53,999 nt of DNA, taken from the NCBI GenBank assembly GCA_030692685.1, contig JAUXZO010000217.1:1-53999 (forward strand), given 5' to 3'. Below the pieces are notes generated by a model. The model ran no database searches and had not been told where the DNA came from. It saw only the letters and a list, made by a program, of their open reading frames with translations. A program made the translations under genes and the position numbers. The stretch's first letter is position 1; the number at the start of each line of letters is the position of its first letter. Shown piece after piece: positions 7,351-16,067 of this stretch. This DNA comes from Acidovorax sp. (GTDB lineage Bacteria > Pseudomonadota > Gammaproteobacteria > Burkholderiales > Burkholderiaceae_C).

Positions 7351-8157
7351 ATGACTGCTAAAAACAACATTGGGTGCCCAGCTTTGGTGGCCTTGGCCAT
7401 GTATCTCGGGCTGTGCGCATCCCCCGTATTTGCGGGTCAAGTTTTGGAGAGGGTGCAGACCCATGCCGTGGTCAGGGTGTGCATCTGGTCGGGTTATTAC
7501 GGAGTCACCTACCGTCACCCGCGCACGCAGGAGTTGAACGGTATTGACATTGAACTGGCCACTGAGCTGGGCCGTGATCTGAAAGCTAAGGTTGAGTTTG
7601 TGGAGTCGTCTTTTCCGACGCTCATTGACGACTTGACCCAGGGCCGGTGCGACGTGGCGATGTTTGCCATTGGCATATTGCCTCAGCGGGCCGAAAAACT
7701 GTCTTTCACCCAACCCTATCTGCGCAGTGATATCTACGGCATCACCACCAAAAGCAATGCCGTCGTCAAACAATGGACCGATATCGACAAACCCGGCGTG
7801 ATGGTGGGAGTGCAGGCGGGGACGTTCATGGAGCCTGTGATGGCCCAGAACCTCAAAAAAGCCACCATGGTGACGGTAAAACTTCCCGCCACGCGCGAAC
7901 GGGAGCTGGTGGCAGGTCGAGTCGATGTGTTCATGACCGACTACCCCTACAGTCGCCGGTTGTTGGACAACGCCGACTGGGCGCGGCTGATTGAGCCGCC
8001 GCAGCCATTCTTCGTTTTGCCGTATGGCTACGCGGTAAAACCGGGCGATGAAAGCTGGCTGACCACTATGGATGCTTTTGTGACCCGCATCAAACGCGAT
8101 GGGCGATTGAAAGACGCGGCCGGTCGCCACGGCCTTGATGCGATTGTGGTTCGCTGA
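7351..8157 (+). CDS. Periplasmic solute-binding protein (family 3)
   Basis: 268 residues with a Sec signal peptide (cleavage likely after ASPVFA, about residue 28). A type-II periplasmic binding fold of the amino-acid family follows. Typical segments are GIDIELATELGRDL, FPTLIDDLTQGRCDVAMFAI, QRAEKLSFTQPYL and the C-terminal YAVKPGDESWL. No ABC permease or ATPase is adjacent. Instead a PAS histidine kinase starts one base after the stop, so a role as a ligand-sensing partner of the kinase is more likely than transport. The ligand is unknown; amino acid or opine-like compounds are usual for the family. Confidence 0.88.
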   Translation: MTAKNNIGCPALVALAMYLGLCASPVFAGQVLERVQTHAVVRVCIWSGYYGVTYRHPRTQELNGIDIELATELGRDLKAKVEFVESSFPTLIDDLTQGRCDVAMFAIGILPQRAEKLSFTQPYLRSDIYGITTKSNAVVKQWTDIDKPGVMVGVQAGTFMEPVMAQNLKKATMVTVKLPATRERELVAGRVDVFMTDYPYSRRLLDNADWARLIEPPQPFFVLPYGYAVKPGDESWLTTMDAFVTRIKRDGRLKDAAGRHGLDAIVVR

Positions 8158-8158
8158 C

Positions 8159-10690
8159 ATGAAGCTGTTTCGTCGACGTGCCTGGAATGGACTGAGTTCA
8201 TGGTTTTCGCAAACCAGTCATTTGGTGTTGATCGGCGGCGGCGTGTCTGCCGTGTTGACGTTGGCTGCCGTGACTGCATTGGCGGTCAATGATTTCCGTG
8301 CTGCGCGCACTAATAGCCAGACGCACGCAGCGCTGTTGGCGCGCGTGCTGGAAGACCACGCCACCCGCACGCTAGATTCTGCCGAGCTTGCGCTTGAGGC
8401 TCTTTCGAGTTCACCTGCGCTTAACGCTGCGTCGGCTGACCCGCGCAGCATGACCGGTGCCCTCAATCAGGCGTTGGTGAGCCTGTCTTTTTTGCGGGGG
8501 CTGGCGGTGGTGGATGTCGGCGGACGCGTGGTGGCCAGCACGCTGGCGCGGGATGCCGAAATCTTTGTGGACATGGATAAGTTAGGACCCAAAATCATGC
8601 CCGGCCAGAGCGCGCTGGGTAGTTTGCTGGCAGGCCGCAGCCTGCAAAGCATCCGGTTGCGAGGAGAGCCCATAGATGCCCCAGCGGGCGTGGGCTACAT
8701 CCCGTTTCTGTATGGATATACCAATGAAGCCGGGCATTTTCTTACCCTGGCTGCCCTGATCAACCCCGATGCTTTGTCGAGCTTTCAGAGTCTGGCGCTG
8801 GAGTCCGAGCCTTTCGACTCGGTCGTCACGTCGTATGACGGGCAAATCCTGGCTGCTTCTGGCGCTGCAGCGTCCTTGGTGGGGCAGACCGTTGGGCACA
8901 TCCCCGTGTTCAATCAGTTCCTGCCGAAGCAGGAGCACGCCACTTATCTGGGCGCCGGGGTGCTGGGCCTGCAACAGATACTCAGCTTCCGTGCGTCGGA
9001 AACCAAGCCTTTGGTTGCCATTGTGGAGCAGTCTTACCGCGCGGCCGTCTGGCGTTGGTTTGCAGAATCACGCGCGCTCATCGGCATTGGGGTGGCTCTG
9101 ATATTGATGGTGGTGGGCTTGACCGTTGCCGTCTGGCGGGGCGTGCGCACCCGTGAATCCGCCCAGCAAGCGGCACTGGTTGCGCAGGTGCGCATTGCCC
9201 AAAGTGAGCGCGAGTTGACGGTGTTGATGCGCAGTGTGCAAGAGCTGATCTTTCGGACTGACGTGCGGGGCGTAATCACTTATGTCAACGCCCACTGGAC
9301 CGCCTACACCGGGGAGGATACAAGCCGTGCGATCGGACAACGGTTGCAGGAGATCGTGGCGCCAGAAAGTCGCAAGGATGTTTTTAACGCGCTGGACCCC
9401 GGTTCTGACGAGGGCGTGCGTGTGTGCCAGGTGATTGCCCGCCTTGCGCACGGGCGGGAGCTGATGTTCCAGATGGCGGTGGTCCCGTTGCGGGTCGACG
9501 GTCGCGTGACTGGCTTTGCAGGCAGTGCGGTCGATGTCACAGAGCGCTGGGTAGCTCAACAGCAGTTGCAGGCGCAAATAGCTTTCCAGGACCTCCTGTT
9601 GGAGACCAATCCCCTTCCGATCTCCGTTGTTGACGCTGACGGGCGTGTGGTGCGCATGAATGGGGCTTGGGAGGAATACAAAGGACTCTCGCGTGCTTTG
9701 GTGATCGGGCGGGAATTGATCAGCCTCCTGCCTCCTGATGAGGCCAAAGTGCATGAAGCTGCCAACGCGCAGCTTTTGCGTTGGGGTGGGCGCACTTATG
9801 TCGAGACCAAGGTGTTGCATGGCGATGGCTCTCGAAGAGACACGCGCATTGCCAAGGCGGCCATTGCGGATGAGCATGGGCGGGTGACTGGGGTATTGAG
9901 CATCCTGATGGATGTGAGCGAGTTCCGGGCGGCAGAGCGCGCCACGCGGGAGGGCCTGGATGCCGCGGAAGAGGCCTCGCGATCCAAGTCGGAGTTTGTG
10001 GCCAACATGAGCCATGAGCTTAGAACACCTTTGCAATCCATTCTGGGCTTTGCAGAGCTGGGCCTGATGCGCGGGAAGGCCACCCCCAAGCTTGCCGGGA
10101 TGTTTGAGGACATCCATTCGGCAGGCCAACGCATGCTCACCCTTGTGAATGATCTTCTGGATGTGTCCAAGCTCGAAAGCACCGTCGGCACGTTTCACAT
10201 GGAGCGCATTGACCTTCGAGGTGTAGTGCGCCCGGTGATCCAGGAACTGGAGCCCTTGCTTTCGCGCAGCCATTTGATGATGGACGTGCGCCTGTCTGAT
10301 ATGCCCTTGGTGGCGAAAGCCGATCCGCTGCGGTTTCAGCAAGTGATTCGCAACGTAGTGGCCAATGCCATCAAGTTCTCACCCCCCGGCAGCACCATTA
10401 CCCTCGAGGGGCGGATGGACTCCAAAGGCCAGGTGCACCTGGTGATTCGGGATGAAGGGCCAGGGATCCCGGAGGCCGAGTTGGGCAGAATTTTTGAGGC
10501 GTTTGTTCAGTCCAGCAAGACCAAGGATGGCTCTGGCGGTACAGGGCTGGGCTTGGCGATTTGCCGCAAGATTGTGGAAGCCATGGGCGGTCAGATATAT
10601 GCCCGCAACCTGCCCGCCAGTGGAGCCGCCTTTCACATTGTGTTGCCCGCGCGAGGGCAGTCCGAGACCATACCCGCAGCTCTTGAATAA
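8159..10690 (+). CDS. Membrane PAS sensor histidine kinase
   Basis: 843 residues. TM1 is at about 22-43, a large periplasmic sensing region (probably Cache-like) at 45-300 and TM2 at about 305-327. Two PAS domains follow (about 360-465 and 475-590), then HisKA with the phospho-His in ANMSHELRTPL (H619) and a HATPase_c domain (NAIKFSPPGS, DEGPGIPEAELGRIFEAF, GGTGLGLAICRKIVEAMGG). It has no receiver or HPt domain, so it must phosphorylate separate partners, probably the local receiver proteins. The ATG at 8159 was preferred. Upstream in-frame TTG/ATG at 8135/8138 would overlap the binding-protein gene. A strong terminator follows 53 bp downstream. Confidence 0.9.
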   Translation: MKLFRRRAWNGLSSWFSQTSHLVLIGGGVSAVLTLAAVTALAVNDFRAARTNSQTHAALLARVLEDHATRTLDSAELALEALSSSPALNAASADPRSMTGALNQALVSLSFLRGLAVVDVGGRVVASTLARDAEIFVDMDKLGPKIMPGQSALGSLLAGRSLQSIRLRGEPIDAPAGVGYIPFLYGYTNEAGHFLTLAALINPDALSSFQSLALESEPFDSVVTSYDGQILAASGAAASLVGQTVGHIPVFNQFLPKQEHATYLGAGVLGLQQILSFRASETKPLVAIVEQSYRAAVWRWFAESRALIGIGVALILMVVGLTVAVWRGVRTRESAQQAALVAQVRIAQSERELTVLMRSVQELIFRTDVRGVITYVNAHWTAYTGEDTSRAIGQRLQEIVAPESRKDVFNALDPGSDEGVRVCQVIARLAHGRELMFQMAVVPLRVDGRVTGFAGSAVDVTERWVAQQQLQAQIAFQDLLLETNPLPISVVDADGRVVRMNGAWEEYKGLSRALVIGRELISLLPPDEAKVHEAANAQLLRWGGRTYVETKVLHGDGSRRDTRIAKAAIADEHGRVTGVLSILMDVSEFRAAERATREGLDAAEEASRSKSEFVANMSHELRTPLQSILGFAELGLMRGKATPKLAGMFEDIHSAGQRMLTLVNDLLDVSKLESTVGTFHMERIDLRGVVRPVIQELEPLLSRSHLMMDVRLSDMPLVAKADPLRFQQVIRNVVANAIKFSPPGSTITLEGRMDSKGQVHLVIRDEGPGIPEAELGRIFEAFVQSSKTKDGSGGTGLGLAICRKIVEAMGGQIYARNLPASGAAFHIVLPARGQSETIPAALE

Positions 10691-10743
10691 CGCGACTGTG
10701 TGGTTGAGAGTCAGGCGACCTGCAATCGCTTGCGCAAGTAGCA

Positions 10744-10781
10744 CCAAAAACAAAGCCCTCGAAAGAGGGCTTTGTTTTTGG
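10744..10781. terminator. Bidirectional intrinsic terminator
   Basis: A perfect 17-bp stem (10744-10760 with 10765-10781) closed by a GAAA tetraloop has A- and T-rich outer ends, so it can terminate in both directions. It sits between the kinase gene and the convergent small basic-protein gene. Confidence 0.9.
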
Positions 10782-10810
10782 TAAAGGGGCTCTGAGCACC
10801 CCTTGGCGAT

Positions 10811-10981
10811 TCAACCGCCCTTTTTGGAGCGCTTGCCAGGATTCTTCTTGCTGCGGGTTGCAACACCGCGCTCCAGGCTAACGCGCTGGCCACGGCCGCC
10901 GGTGCTCAGGCTGAAACCAGGCAGGGGCTTGGGTTGTGGGGTGTGCTTGCGGTCTGCTTCGGTGACGATCTTGTTGCCCAT
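10811..10981 (-). CDS. Small basic hypothetical protein (56 aa)
   Basis: A short open frame starting MGNKIVTEADRKHTPQPKP and ending in a Lys/Arg/Gly-rich tail (RSKKNPGKRSKKGG). It is strongly basic, with a central glycine-rich GFSLSTGGRGQR segment, and has no membrane helix. The good coding character, its own upstream spacer and the bidirectional terminator just past its stop support a real gene. The composition suggests nucleic-acid or ribosome binding, but I recognise no family. A TAATAT box (minus strand, 11012-11017) could be the -10 element of its promoter. Confidence 0.72.
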   Translation of the reverse strand: MGNKIVTEADRKHTPQPKPLPGFSLSTGGRGQRVSLERGVATRSKKNPGKRSKKGG

Positions 10982-11065
10982 GGTAGGTCTCTGAGATAGT
11001 GGAAAAAAGAGTGATATTAGGCCACACCCGGGTTGTCGGGCGGTGATCCGGTCTTTTACTGACCT

Positions 11066-12073
11066 TTACGGGGCCACAAAACTTGTGGCGACACCCGCTC
11101 CGTGGTCGGTCGACAGGGCCTGCGTGCAGTGGCGGGGCAGCTCAAAACCCCGCGCAGCGTCTTGAATGGCGTTGGTATGAATGACGGGTGGTTTGGCCCA
11201 GACGCCGCCAAAGATGGTGGCGAACGCCACATCCGCCGCATCGCGGCCCACGCCAAAACGCAGCAGGCCCATAGGGATAGCCGTGCCCGAAGGGTCAAAG
11301 ATGTACCAGCGGTCCCCCAGGTACACCTCTACGTACGCATGAAAGTCCGGTGGGCCCAGTGCCGGGTCGGCACCAAAGTCGGTGCCGGTGGTGAAGCGGG
11401 CCGGTATGTTGATGGCGCGGCACAACGCAATCATCAGGTGGGCAAAGTCGCGGCACACGCCGACCTGCTCGACCAGGGTGTCCACCGCCGAGGTGTTCGA
11501 GTTGGAGGTATTGGAGGTGAACGCCACGTGCCGCTGCACCCAGTCGCAGATCGCCTGTACGCGGCTGTGCCCCTGCCACAGCGCCCCAAACTCGTTGGTT
11601 GCAAGGCGCAGCAGCCGGTCGGACTGGCAGTAGCGGCTGGGGTAGATGTAACCCATCACCTCTTGCGGCAGCCGGCGCACAGGGACTTCTGCCAGTTGGG
11701 TGGGGTCGATGCGGTAGTGGTTGATATCTACGGTGGCCGAATACGACAGCTCCAGCGTGCCGGGTTCGCCATGCAGCCGCAGGTAGCGGTTGCCGGTCGC
11801 TGGGTCGGTGTGCACCTGGTGCGCAATGGGCTGGTTGATGACCAATCGCTCTGCGCTCACCGACTGGTTGGGAGTTTGCGCAGCGTGGATGTTGAACACA
11901 AAATCCGCACCGTATTGGTCTACCTCGTAGCTCAGATCAATCTGCAGCTCCATGCGCACGCAGTCATGGGTGGGCTGGGCCTGCGCTGTTGTTTGCTGTG
12001 CCGGGTAGGCAGGAGGGCGAGCGGTGGGGTTGCGGGCGGCTGACGGTGGGTTAGGGCTTTGCGTGGTTGCCAT
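11066..12073 (-). CDS. Transglutaminase-like cysteine protease family protein
   Basis: About 336 residues. A bacterial transglutaminase N-terminal beta domain (about 40-150) is followed by a transglutaminase core with the catalytic triad visible: Cys in QVGVCRDFAHLM, His in PPDFHAYVEVYL and Asp in WYIFDPSG. The ATG at 12073 has AAGGA upstream. Because the first 40 residues are Pro/Ala/Thr-rich, a later start near MELQIDLSYEV is possible. There is no signal peptide. Such proteins often cluster with circularly permuted ATP-grasp, alpha-E and Anbu-type protease genes. An Anbu protease is present 35 kb away but not adjacent. Confidence 0.88.
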   Translation of the reverse strand: MATTQSPNPPSAARNPTARPPAYPAQQTTAQAQPTHDCVRMELQIDLSYEVDQYGADFVFNIHAAQTPNQSVSAERLVINQPIAHQVHTDPATGNRYLRLHGEPGTLELSYSATVDINHYRIDPTQLAEVPVRRLPQEVMGYIYPSRYCQSDRLLRLATNEFGALWQGHSRVQAICDWVQRHVAFTSNTSNSNTSAVDTLVEQVGVCRDFAHLMIALCRAINIPARFTTGTDFGADPALGPPDFHAYVEVYLGDRWYIFDPSGTAIPMGLLRFGVGRDAADVAFATIFGGVWAKPPVIHTNAIQDAARGFELPRHCTQALSTDHGAGVATSFVAP

Positions 12074-12262
12074 GGGCGTGTCCTTGGGGCGCTGGCTGCC
12101 GGGGCATCCGGTACAGCAGCGTGGCTTCAGGATAGTCGATCGCTCCGGGCTGGGTGTAGGCAAACTGCCCGGTAGTTTGACCGCAACCTGCCCAAGCGTT
12201 TTATCGAGCGTTTGAGCGCTACGACGCGCCTGCATATTGCCAATGCGCTTGGGTTTGCAGCG

Positions 12263-12883
12263 CTACGCAGAAACTGCCAAACGCGCCAAGACTTCTGTCT
12301 TGCCACTTCGGTCCGCCCGCAGAATCAACGCCTCGCCCGAGCTTGTGTTGGTGTTTGCCAGGTCGGAAAGCACGAACATGTGTGTGAGCCACACCTCAAA
12401 CTGGCCAGTCTTTGATGTCGCCGCAGTCAGCGCTGCACGCAAGTCTTTCAAATGACCAGCGCTGGTGGTCTCCGGGCTGCCCCGTGGTGACCCAAGCGCT
12501 GGCCAAGTTTCTGGGGTGCCAAACGCCAGTGTGGCACTGTCTACGCAGCGGCACCAGGGGCTCGACAGGACCTTGTCGGGTTGGAGTTTCCGTTGCTTGA
12601 ACCACGCGCCCACTGCGCGCGCCTGGGCTCGGCCGTCTTCGCTCAGGTTGCGCTGGGTGCTGCAATCGCCCAGGCGAAAACCTGGGGGGTCGAACGTACC
12701 AGGGGCCAGCGAGTGGCGAAAGGCCGCCACTACGCCGCCCTTGCGCAGCAGCGCCTCGGCTTCCGAATCCTGCGCTGCCCAACTGCGCAGGCTTGCAAAC
12801 GCCAGCCCTGCACCCACCGCGCCCGCGCCCAGGACGGCGCGGCGGGCAAGGTGGTGGGACTCAGGTAGCTGGTTGGAAGGCAT
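12263..12883 (-). CDS. Exported histidine phosphatase family protein
   Basis: 206 residues with a twin-arginine-like signal (HHLARRAVLGAGAVGAGLAF, cut near SWAAQ). A histidine phosphatase (phosphoglycerate-mutase-like) fold follows. The phospho-His is in AAFRHSLAPG (RHS instead of the usual RHG), then LSEDGRAQARAVG, the Arg in SPWCRCVDSA and the second His in VWLTHMF. The start ATG lies inside the upstream metallo-hydrolase gene (23-bp overlap), so the two are co-expressed and both appear Tat-exported. Substrate unknown. Confidence 0.85.
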   Translation of the reverse strand: MPSNQLPESHHLARRAVLGAGAVGAGLAFASLRSWAAQDSEAEALLRKGGVVAAFRHSLAPGTFDPPGFRLGDCSTQRNLSEDGRAQARAVGAWFKQRKLQPDKVLSSPWCRCVDSATLAFGTPETWPALGSPRGSPETTSAGHLKDLRAALTAATSKTGQFEVWLTHMFVLSDLANTNTSSGEALILRADRSGKTEVLARLAVSA

Positions 12884-13829
12884 AGCCAGCACCCGACGCG
12901 GTCATGCGCCCCATGGCAGGGAACGGGAAGTGGAAGCCGCCCAACATGGCATTGCTGGCCGTGATGCGCTGGAACACCTCACGGCGCACCTTGCGGGCAG
13001 CTTCTGCGTCCATGTCAAAGGTCACCGCCCAGTCTGGGTTGCGCGCAAACAGCGCGGGAACATTGGTCAAGTCCGCCACATAGAAGAACTTCTGACCGGA
13101 AGAAGTCAGCTCAAACAGCGTGTGACCCGGTGTGTGGCCGTAGGCCGCCACCGACTTGATGCCCGGGGCGATTTCAGCGTCTGCTGCAAATTGAACCAGT
13201 GTGTCGGCCGGCATGGCGCCAAAAGTGCGGCGCACATTGTCAAAGGCACCTTTCATGCCTGCGGGCGCGGCCGCCATGCGGGCATCGTCCATCCAGAAAG
13301 CATGCTCGGCAGCGGGCACCATCACTTTGGCCTTGGGGAAGGTGAGTTCACCCGCCTTGTTGCGAATGCCGTTGATGTGGTCGCCGTGGTAGTGCGAGAT
13401 CAGCACGGTGTCGATGTCTGCGGCCTGCATGCCCGCTGCGCGCAGGCTCTCCAGCAACTTGCCCGTGGTGGAGCCGCCAAACTCGCCCAAACCGGTGTCG
13501 ATGAGAATCTTGCGTCCACCAGCCACCACCAGGAAGGGCGTGTAGGGCACATCGATGTAGTCCGTTGGAAGACCTTGCGACGCAAGCAGCGCACGCACAT
13601 CGGCCAAGGGGGCGTTTTTCACGAACTCTTCCAACAGTGGGCGGCGGGTAATGCCGTCGTTCAGCGCAATCACCTCGACATCGCCCACCTTCACGCGGCG
13701 AAAACTGGGGCTGGGCAAGGTGGGCGTTCCGAAGTTGGACGCGTTCTGCGCCCATACAGGGACAAAAGATCCCGCTGCGTAGACGGTCGTAGCGAGGCTT
13801 GCGCCCAGGAAGTGGCGGCGTGACAGCAT
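12861..13829 (-). CDS. Exported MBL-fold metallo-hydrolase
   Basis: 322 residues beginning with a clear twin-arginine signal (MLSRRHFLGASLATTVYAA, cleavage near VWAQ). A metallo-beta-lactamase fold follows with the zinc motif SHYHGDHING and the later ligands in YGHTPGHTLFEL and FYVADLTN. The length and layout resemble periplasmic lactonase/quorum-quenching-like MBL proteins, but substrate cannot be read from sequence. It overlaps the histidine phosphatase gene, and a folded, metal-loaded export route fits a Zn enzyme. A 140-bp spacer without a gene separates it from the next upstream gene. Confidence 0.9.
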   Translation of the reverse strand: MLSRRHFLGASLATTVYAAGSFVPVWAQNASNFGTPTLPSPSFRRVKVGDVEVIALNDGITRRPLLEEFVKNAPLADVRALLASQGLPTDYIDVPYTPFLVVAGGRKILIDTGLGEFGGSTTGKLLESLRAAGMQAADIDTVLISHYHGDHINGIRNKAGELTFPKAKVMVPAAEHAFWMDDARMAAAPAGMKGAFDNVRRTFGAMPADTLVQFAADAEIAPGIKSVAAYGHTPGHTLFELTSSGQKFFYVADLTNVPALFARNPDWAVTFDMDAEAARKVRREVFQRITASNAMLGGFHFPFPAMGRMTASGAGYAFQPAT

Positions 13830-13969
13830 AAAACTCTCCAGTCTCGGGTTGAACTAATGAGTTTCGGACTGTAACGCCCGTCCCACACCCTGCGTCAGCA
13901 GGCGCCCGAACCTGTTTATGACGTGGGGTTTTTAAGTAGCGATGGCGTTAAATGTTCGTTGCTCGGGGG

Positions 13970-14338
13970 CTATTCAATGGCAAAACCATCCCGCAATGCC
14001 GCACAAAAGCCCGGGCCGCCGCTGACGGACAGGGTGACGGTGGTGCGCGGGGCAAGGGGTGTGCCTGCCACCGCGTGGATGTTGCGGGCCCCAGGCTCGT
14101 ACTCCAGGGTCAGCGGAGTGCTGGTTTCCTGAACGCCCTGCAGGTCGTACTGCCATTCGCCACCATCTTCCTGTGGGCCACAGGCATCCGGAAATTGCGC
14201 ATGGGCCCAGTCCAGCAACGCAGAAATTTCGCCATACAGGGCAGCAACTTGTGCCGGCGGCACGCTGGCCATGGCGTCGAAGGTGCCGGTTCCGTCCGCG
14301 TCTTCACTGTAGTCAAAGTCGAGGTAATTGAGGGTCAT
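13970..14338 (-). CDS. Hypothetical protein (122 aa)
   Basis: A cytoplasmic acidic protein starting MTLNYLDFDYSEDADGTGTF. There is no signal peptide, no membrane helix and only a few cysteines. The C-terminal half is beta-rich with RTTVTLSVSGGPGFCAALRD. I do not recognise a family. The codon use matches neighbours, and an internal antisense frame is less convincing. It sits 36 bp downstream of the IclR gene on the same strand and may be co-transcribed with it. Confidence 0.72.
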   Translation of the reverse strand: MTLNYLDFDYSEDADGTGTFDAMASVPPAQVAALYGEISALLDWAHAQFPDACGPQEDGGEWQYDLQGVQETSTPLTLEYEPGARNIHAVAGTPLAPRTTVTLSVSGGPGFCAALRDGFAIE

Positions 14339-14374
14339 GGTGGTCGGTAAACAAAAGAGGAAAAGGGGGGGCAA

Positions 14375-15127
14375 CTACGCCCAGGTTCGGCCCAGCGCCT
14401 GCGCGGCCTCGCACAGACGGGGCACCTGCTGCAGTGCTTGCGGCAGCGACATGCGCGCCGCGGGTGCCTGCAGCGCCACTGCGCTGTGCACCGTGCGTCG
14501 CCCTGCGCCCAGCACGGGCACGGCTACGCAGACCAGACCGTCTACAAACTCTTCAGCGTCGGTGGCGTAGCCTTGGCGTGCGATCTGTTCCAGTTCGGCT
14601 TCCAGCGCGCCGCGGTTCGTGAGTGTGGTGGCGGTGTGCCGCGTGAGCGGCAAGCCGTTCAAGATGGCAGCGCGCCGCGCGCCAGACAGGTAGGCCAGAA
14701 ACAGCTTGCCGCTGGCCGAGCAGTGAATCGGCACGCGGGTGCCGGGGCGCAGCTCCATGCGCAGCGGAAACGCGGACTCCACGCGGTCAAGGTAAATCAC
14801 CTCGGCGCCGCTCAAGGCGGTGAGGTTGCAACTTTCGCCGATGTCCGCCACCAGTTGACGCAACACCGCGTGGCGCACGCCATGCTGTGTGCCCGCGCTG
14901 AGCGCGCTTTCGGCCAGGCGCAGCAGGCGCGGCGCCGGGGTGTAGCGGCGGCCATCGGGCTCGCGCGCCAGCAGGCCACCGCTTTCGAGCTGCCCCAGCA
15001 TGCGGTGCACGCTGGGCTTGGGCCAGCCGGACGCTTCGATGGCATCGGCCAGACTGAAAGGGCGGCCGTGGGCGCACATGGTTTCGAGCAATTCGAACAA
15101 GCGCAGGCTGGGGGCGGGTTTGGCCAT
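14375..15127 (-). CDS. IclR family transcriptional regulator
   Basis: 250 residues. An N-terminal winged helix (about 8-66: LRLFELLETM, WPKPSVHRMLGQLESGGLLAR) is followed by the IclR effector domain (about 75-248). Family signatures are ESCNLTALSGAEVIYLDRVES, PIHCSASGKLFLAYL and YATDAEEFVDGLVCVAVPVL. It is divergent from the SDR/FMO/BASS operon across a 94-bp spacer holding dyad sequences, so it is the likely local regulator of that operon. The effector would be a substrate or intermediate of the pathway. Confidence 0.93.
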   Translation of the reverse strand: MAKPAPSLRLFELLETMCAHGRPFSLADAIEASGWPKPSVHRMLGQLESGGLLAREPDGRRYTPAPRLLRLAESALSAGTQHGVRHAVLRQLVADIGESCNLTALSGAEVIYLDRVESAFPLRMELRPGTRVPIHCSASGKLFLAYLSGARRAAILNGLPLTRHTATTLTNRGALEAELEQIARQGYATDAEEFVDGLVCVAVPVLGAGRRTVHSAVALQAPAARMSLPQALQQVPRLCEAAQALGRTWA

Positions 15128-15134
15128 CAAAAAA

Positions 15135-15172
15135 TCTCGTAATTCGAGACGAAACCATAAATGATTTCGAGA
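15135..15172. promoter_or_regulatory. Candidate IclR operator
   Basis: The spacer between the divergent IclR and SDR genes has a perfect dyad TCTCG-TAATT-CGAGA (15135-15149) and a second TTCGAGA (15166-15172) 23 bp after the first. Placement between the two promoters suits a regulator acting on both genes. Inferred by eye. Confidence 0.5.
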
Positions 15173-15221
15173 TTATTCCGCACTGTGGCTAAGCTGCAAA
15201 CCAGGATTTTTGGGGACACCC

Positions 15222-16067
15222 ATGACAGCGATTTTCCAGAATGCGGTACTTACCGGCGCCTGCGGCGGCCTGGGCCAGGCCTTGGCGCGCGAGCTGATCG
15301 CTCAGGGCGCTGCCGTAGCGCTGGTCGGGTTGCATGGGCCCACCTTGCAAGCGCTGGCGGCGCTTGCACCCGGGCGCTGCGCCGTGTACACGCCCGATGT
15401 GGCCGACAGCACTGCCATGCAGGCCATGGCGGCCGACTGGGTCGCGCGCTCGGGCACCCCCGACCTGGTGATTGCCAATGCGGGCGTGGCGGGCGGTTTT
15501 GACACTGCTGAGGCCGACGACCTGGCCGTGCTGCGCCGCATGCTGGAGATCAACCTTTTGGGCGCGGCCACTACGTTCCAGCCGTTTGTGAAAGCCATGC
15601 GTGCGCGGCGGCGTGGGGCGCTGGTGGGCGTGGCGAGTATTGCGGGCTGGCGCGGCATGCCGGGCAACGGCGCCTACTGCGCAAGCAAGGGCGGGCTGAT
15701 CCGCTACCTGGAAAGCCTGCGTGCCGAACTGCGCGATGAATCCATTGTGGTCAGCACGGTCAGCCCCGGCTATTTGCGCACGGCGCTCACCGCAGGCAAC
15801 CGGTTTGCCATGCCAGGCCTCATGGAGCCAGACGCCGCTGCCAAGGCCATGCTGGCGGGCATTGCGCAGGGCCGAAGCCACATTGTTTTGCCTGCACGCA
15901 TCGGCTGGCTCGCGCGGCTGCTCAATCTGTTGCCCGATGCCCTGCACGACCGCTTGCTGCTGGGCCAGCCGCGCAAACCGCGCGTGGGCGAGGCCGGCGC
16001 CACGACCATCCCCGGCCTGCCGTTGCCGGCAAAGACACCGATAAAGAACGAAAGCAACAACGCATGA
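15222..16067 (+). CDS. Short-chain dehydrogenase/reductase
   Basis: 281 residues, a classical SDR. The NAD(P) motif TGACGGLGQ is near residue 10, followed by IANAGVAGG, the catalytic Ser in GVASIAGW and Tyr-Lys in YCASKGG. The start ATG at 15222 has GGGGA upstream; a TTG at 15210 is less likely. It is the first gene of the operon divergent from IclR, and its stop overlaps the start of the FMO gene (ATGA). It probably interconverts an alcohol and a carbonyl group before or after the monooxygenase step. Substrate unknown. Confidence 0.92.
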   Translation: MTAIFQNAVLTGACGGLGQALARELIAQGAAVALVGLHGPTLQALAALAPGRCAVYTPDVADSTAMQAMAADWVARSGTPDLVIANAGVAGGFDTAEADDLAVLRRMLEINLLGAATTFQPFVKAMRARRRGALVGVASIAGWRGMPGNGAYCASKGGLIRYLESLRAELRDESIVVSTVSPGYLRTALTAGNRFAMPGLMEPDAAAKAMLAGIAQGRSHIVLPARIGWLARLLNLLPDALHDRLLLGQPRKPRVGEAGATTIPGLPLPAKTPIKNESNNA

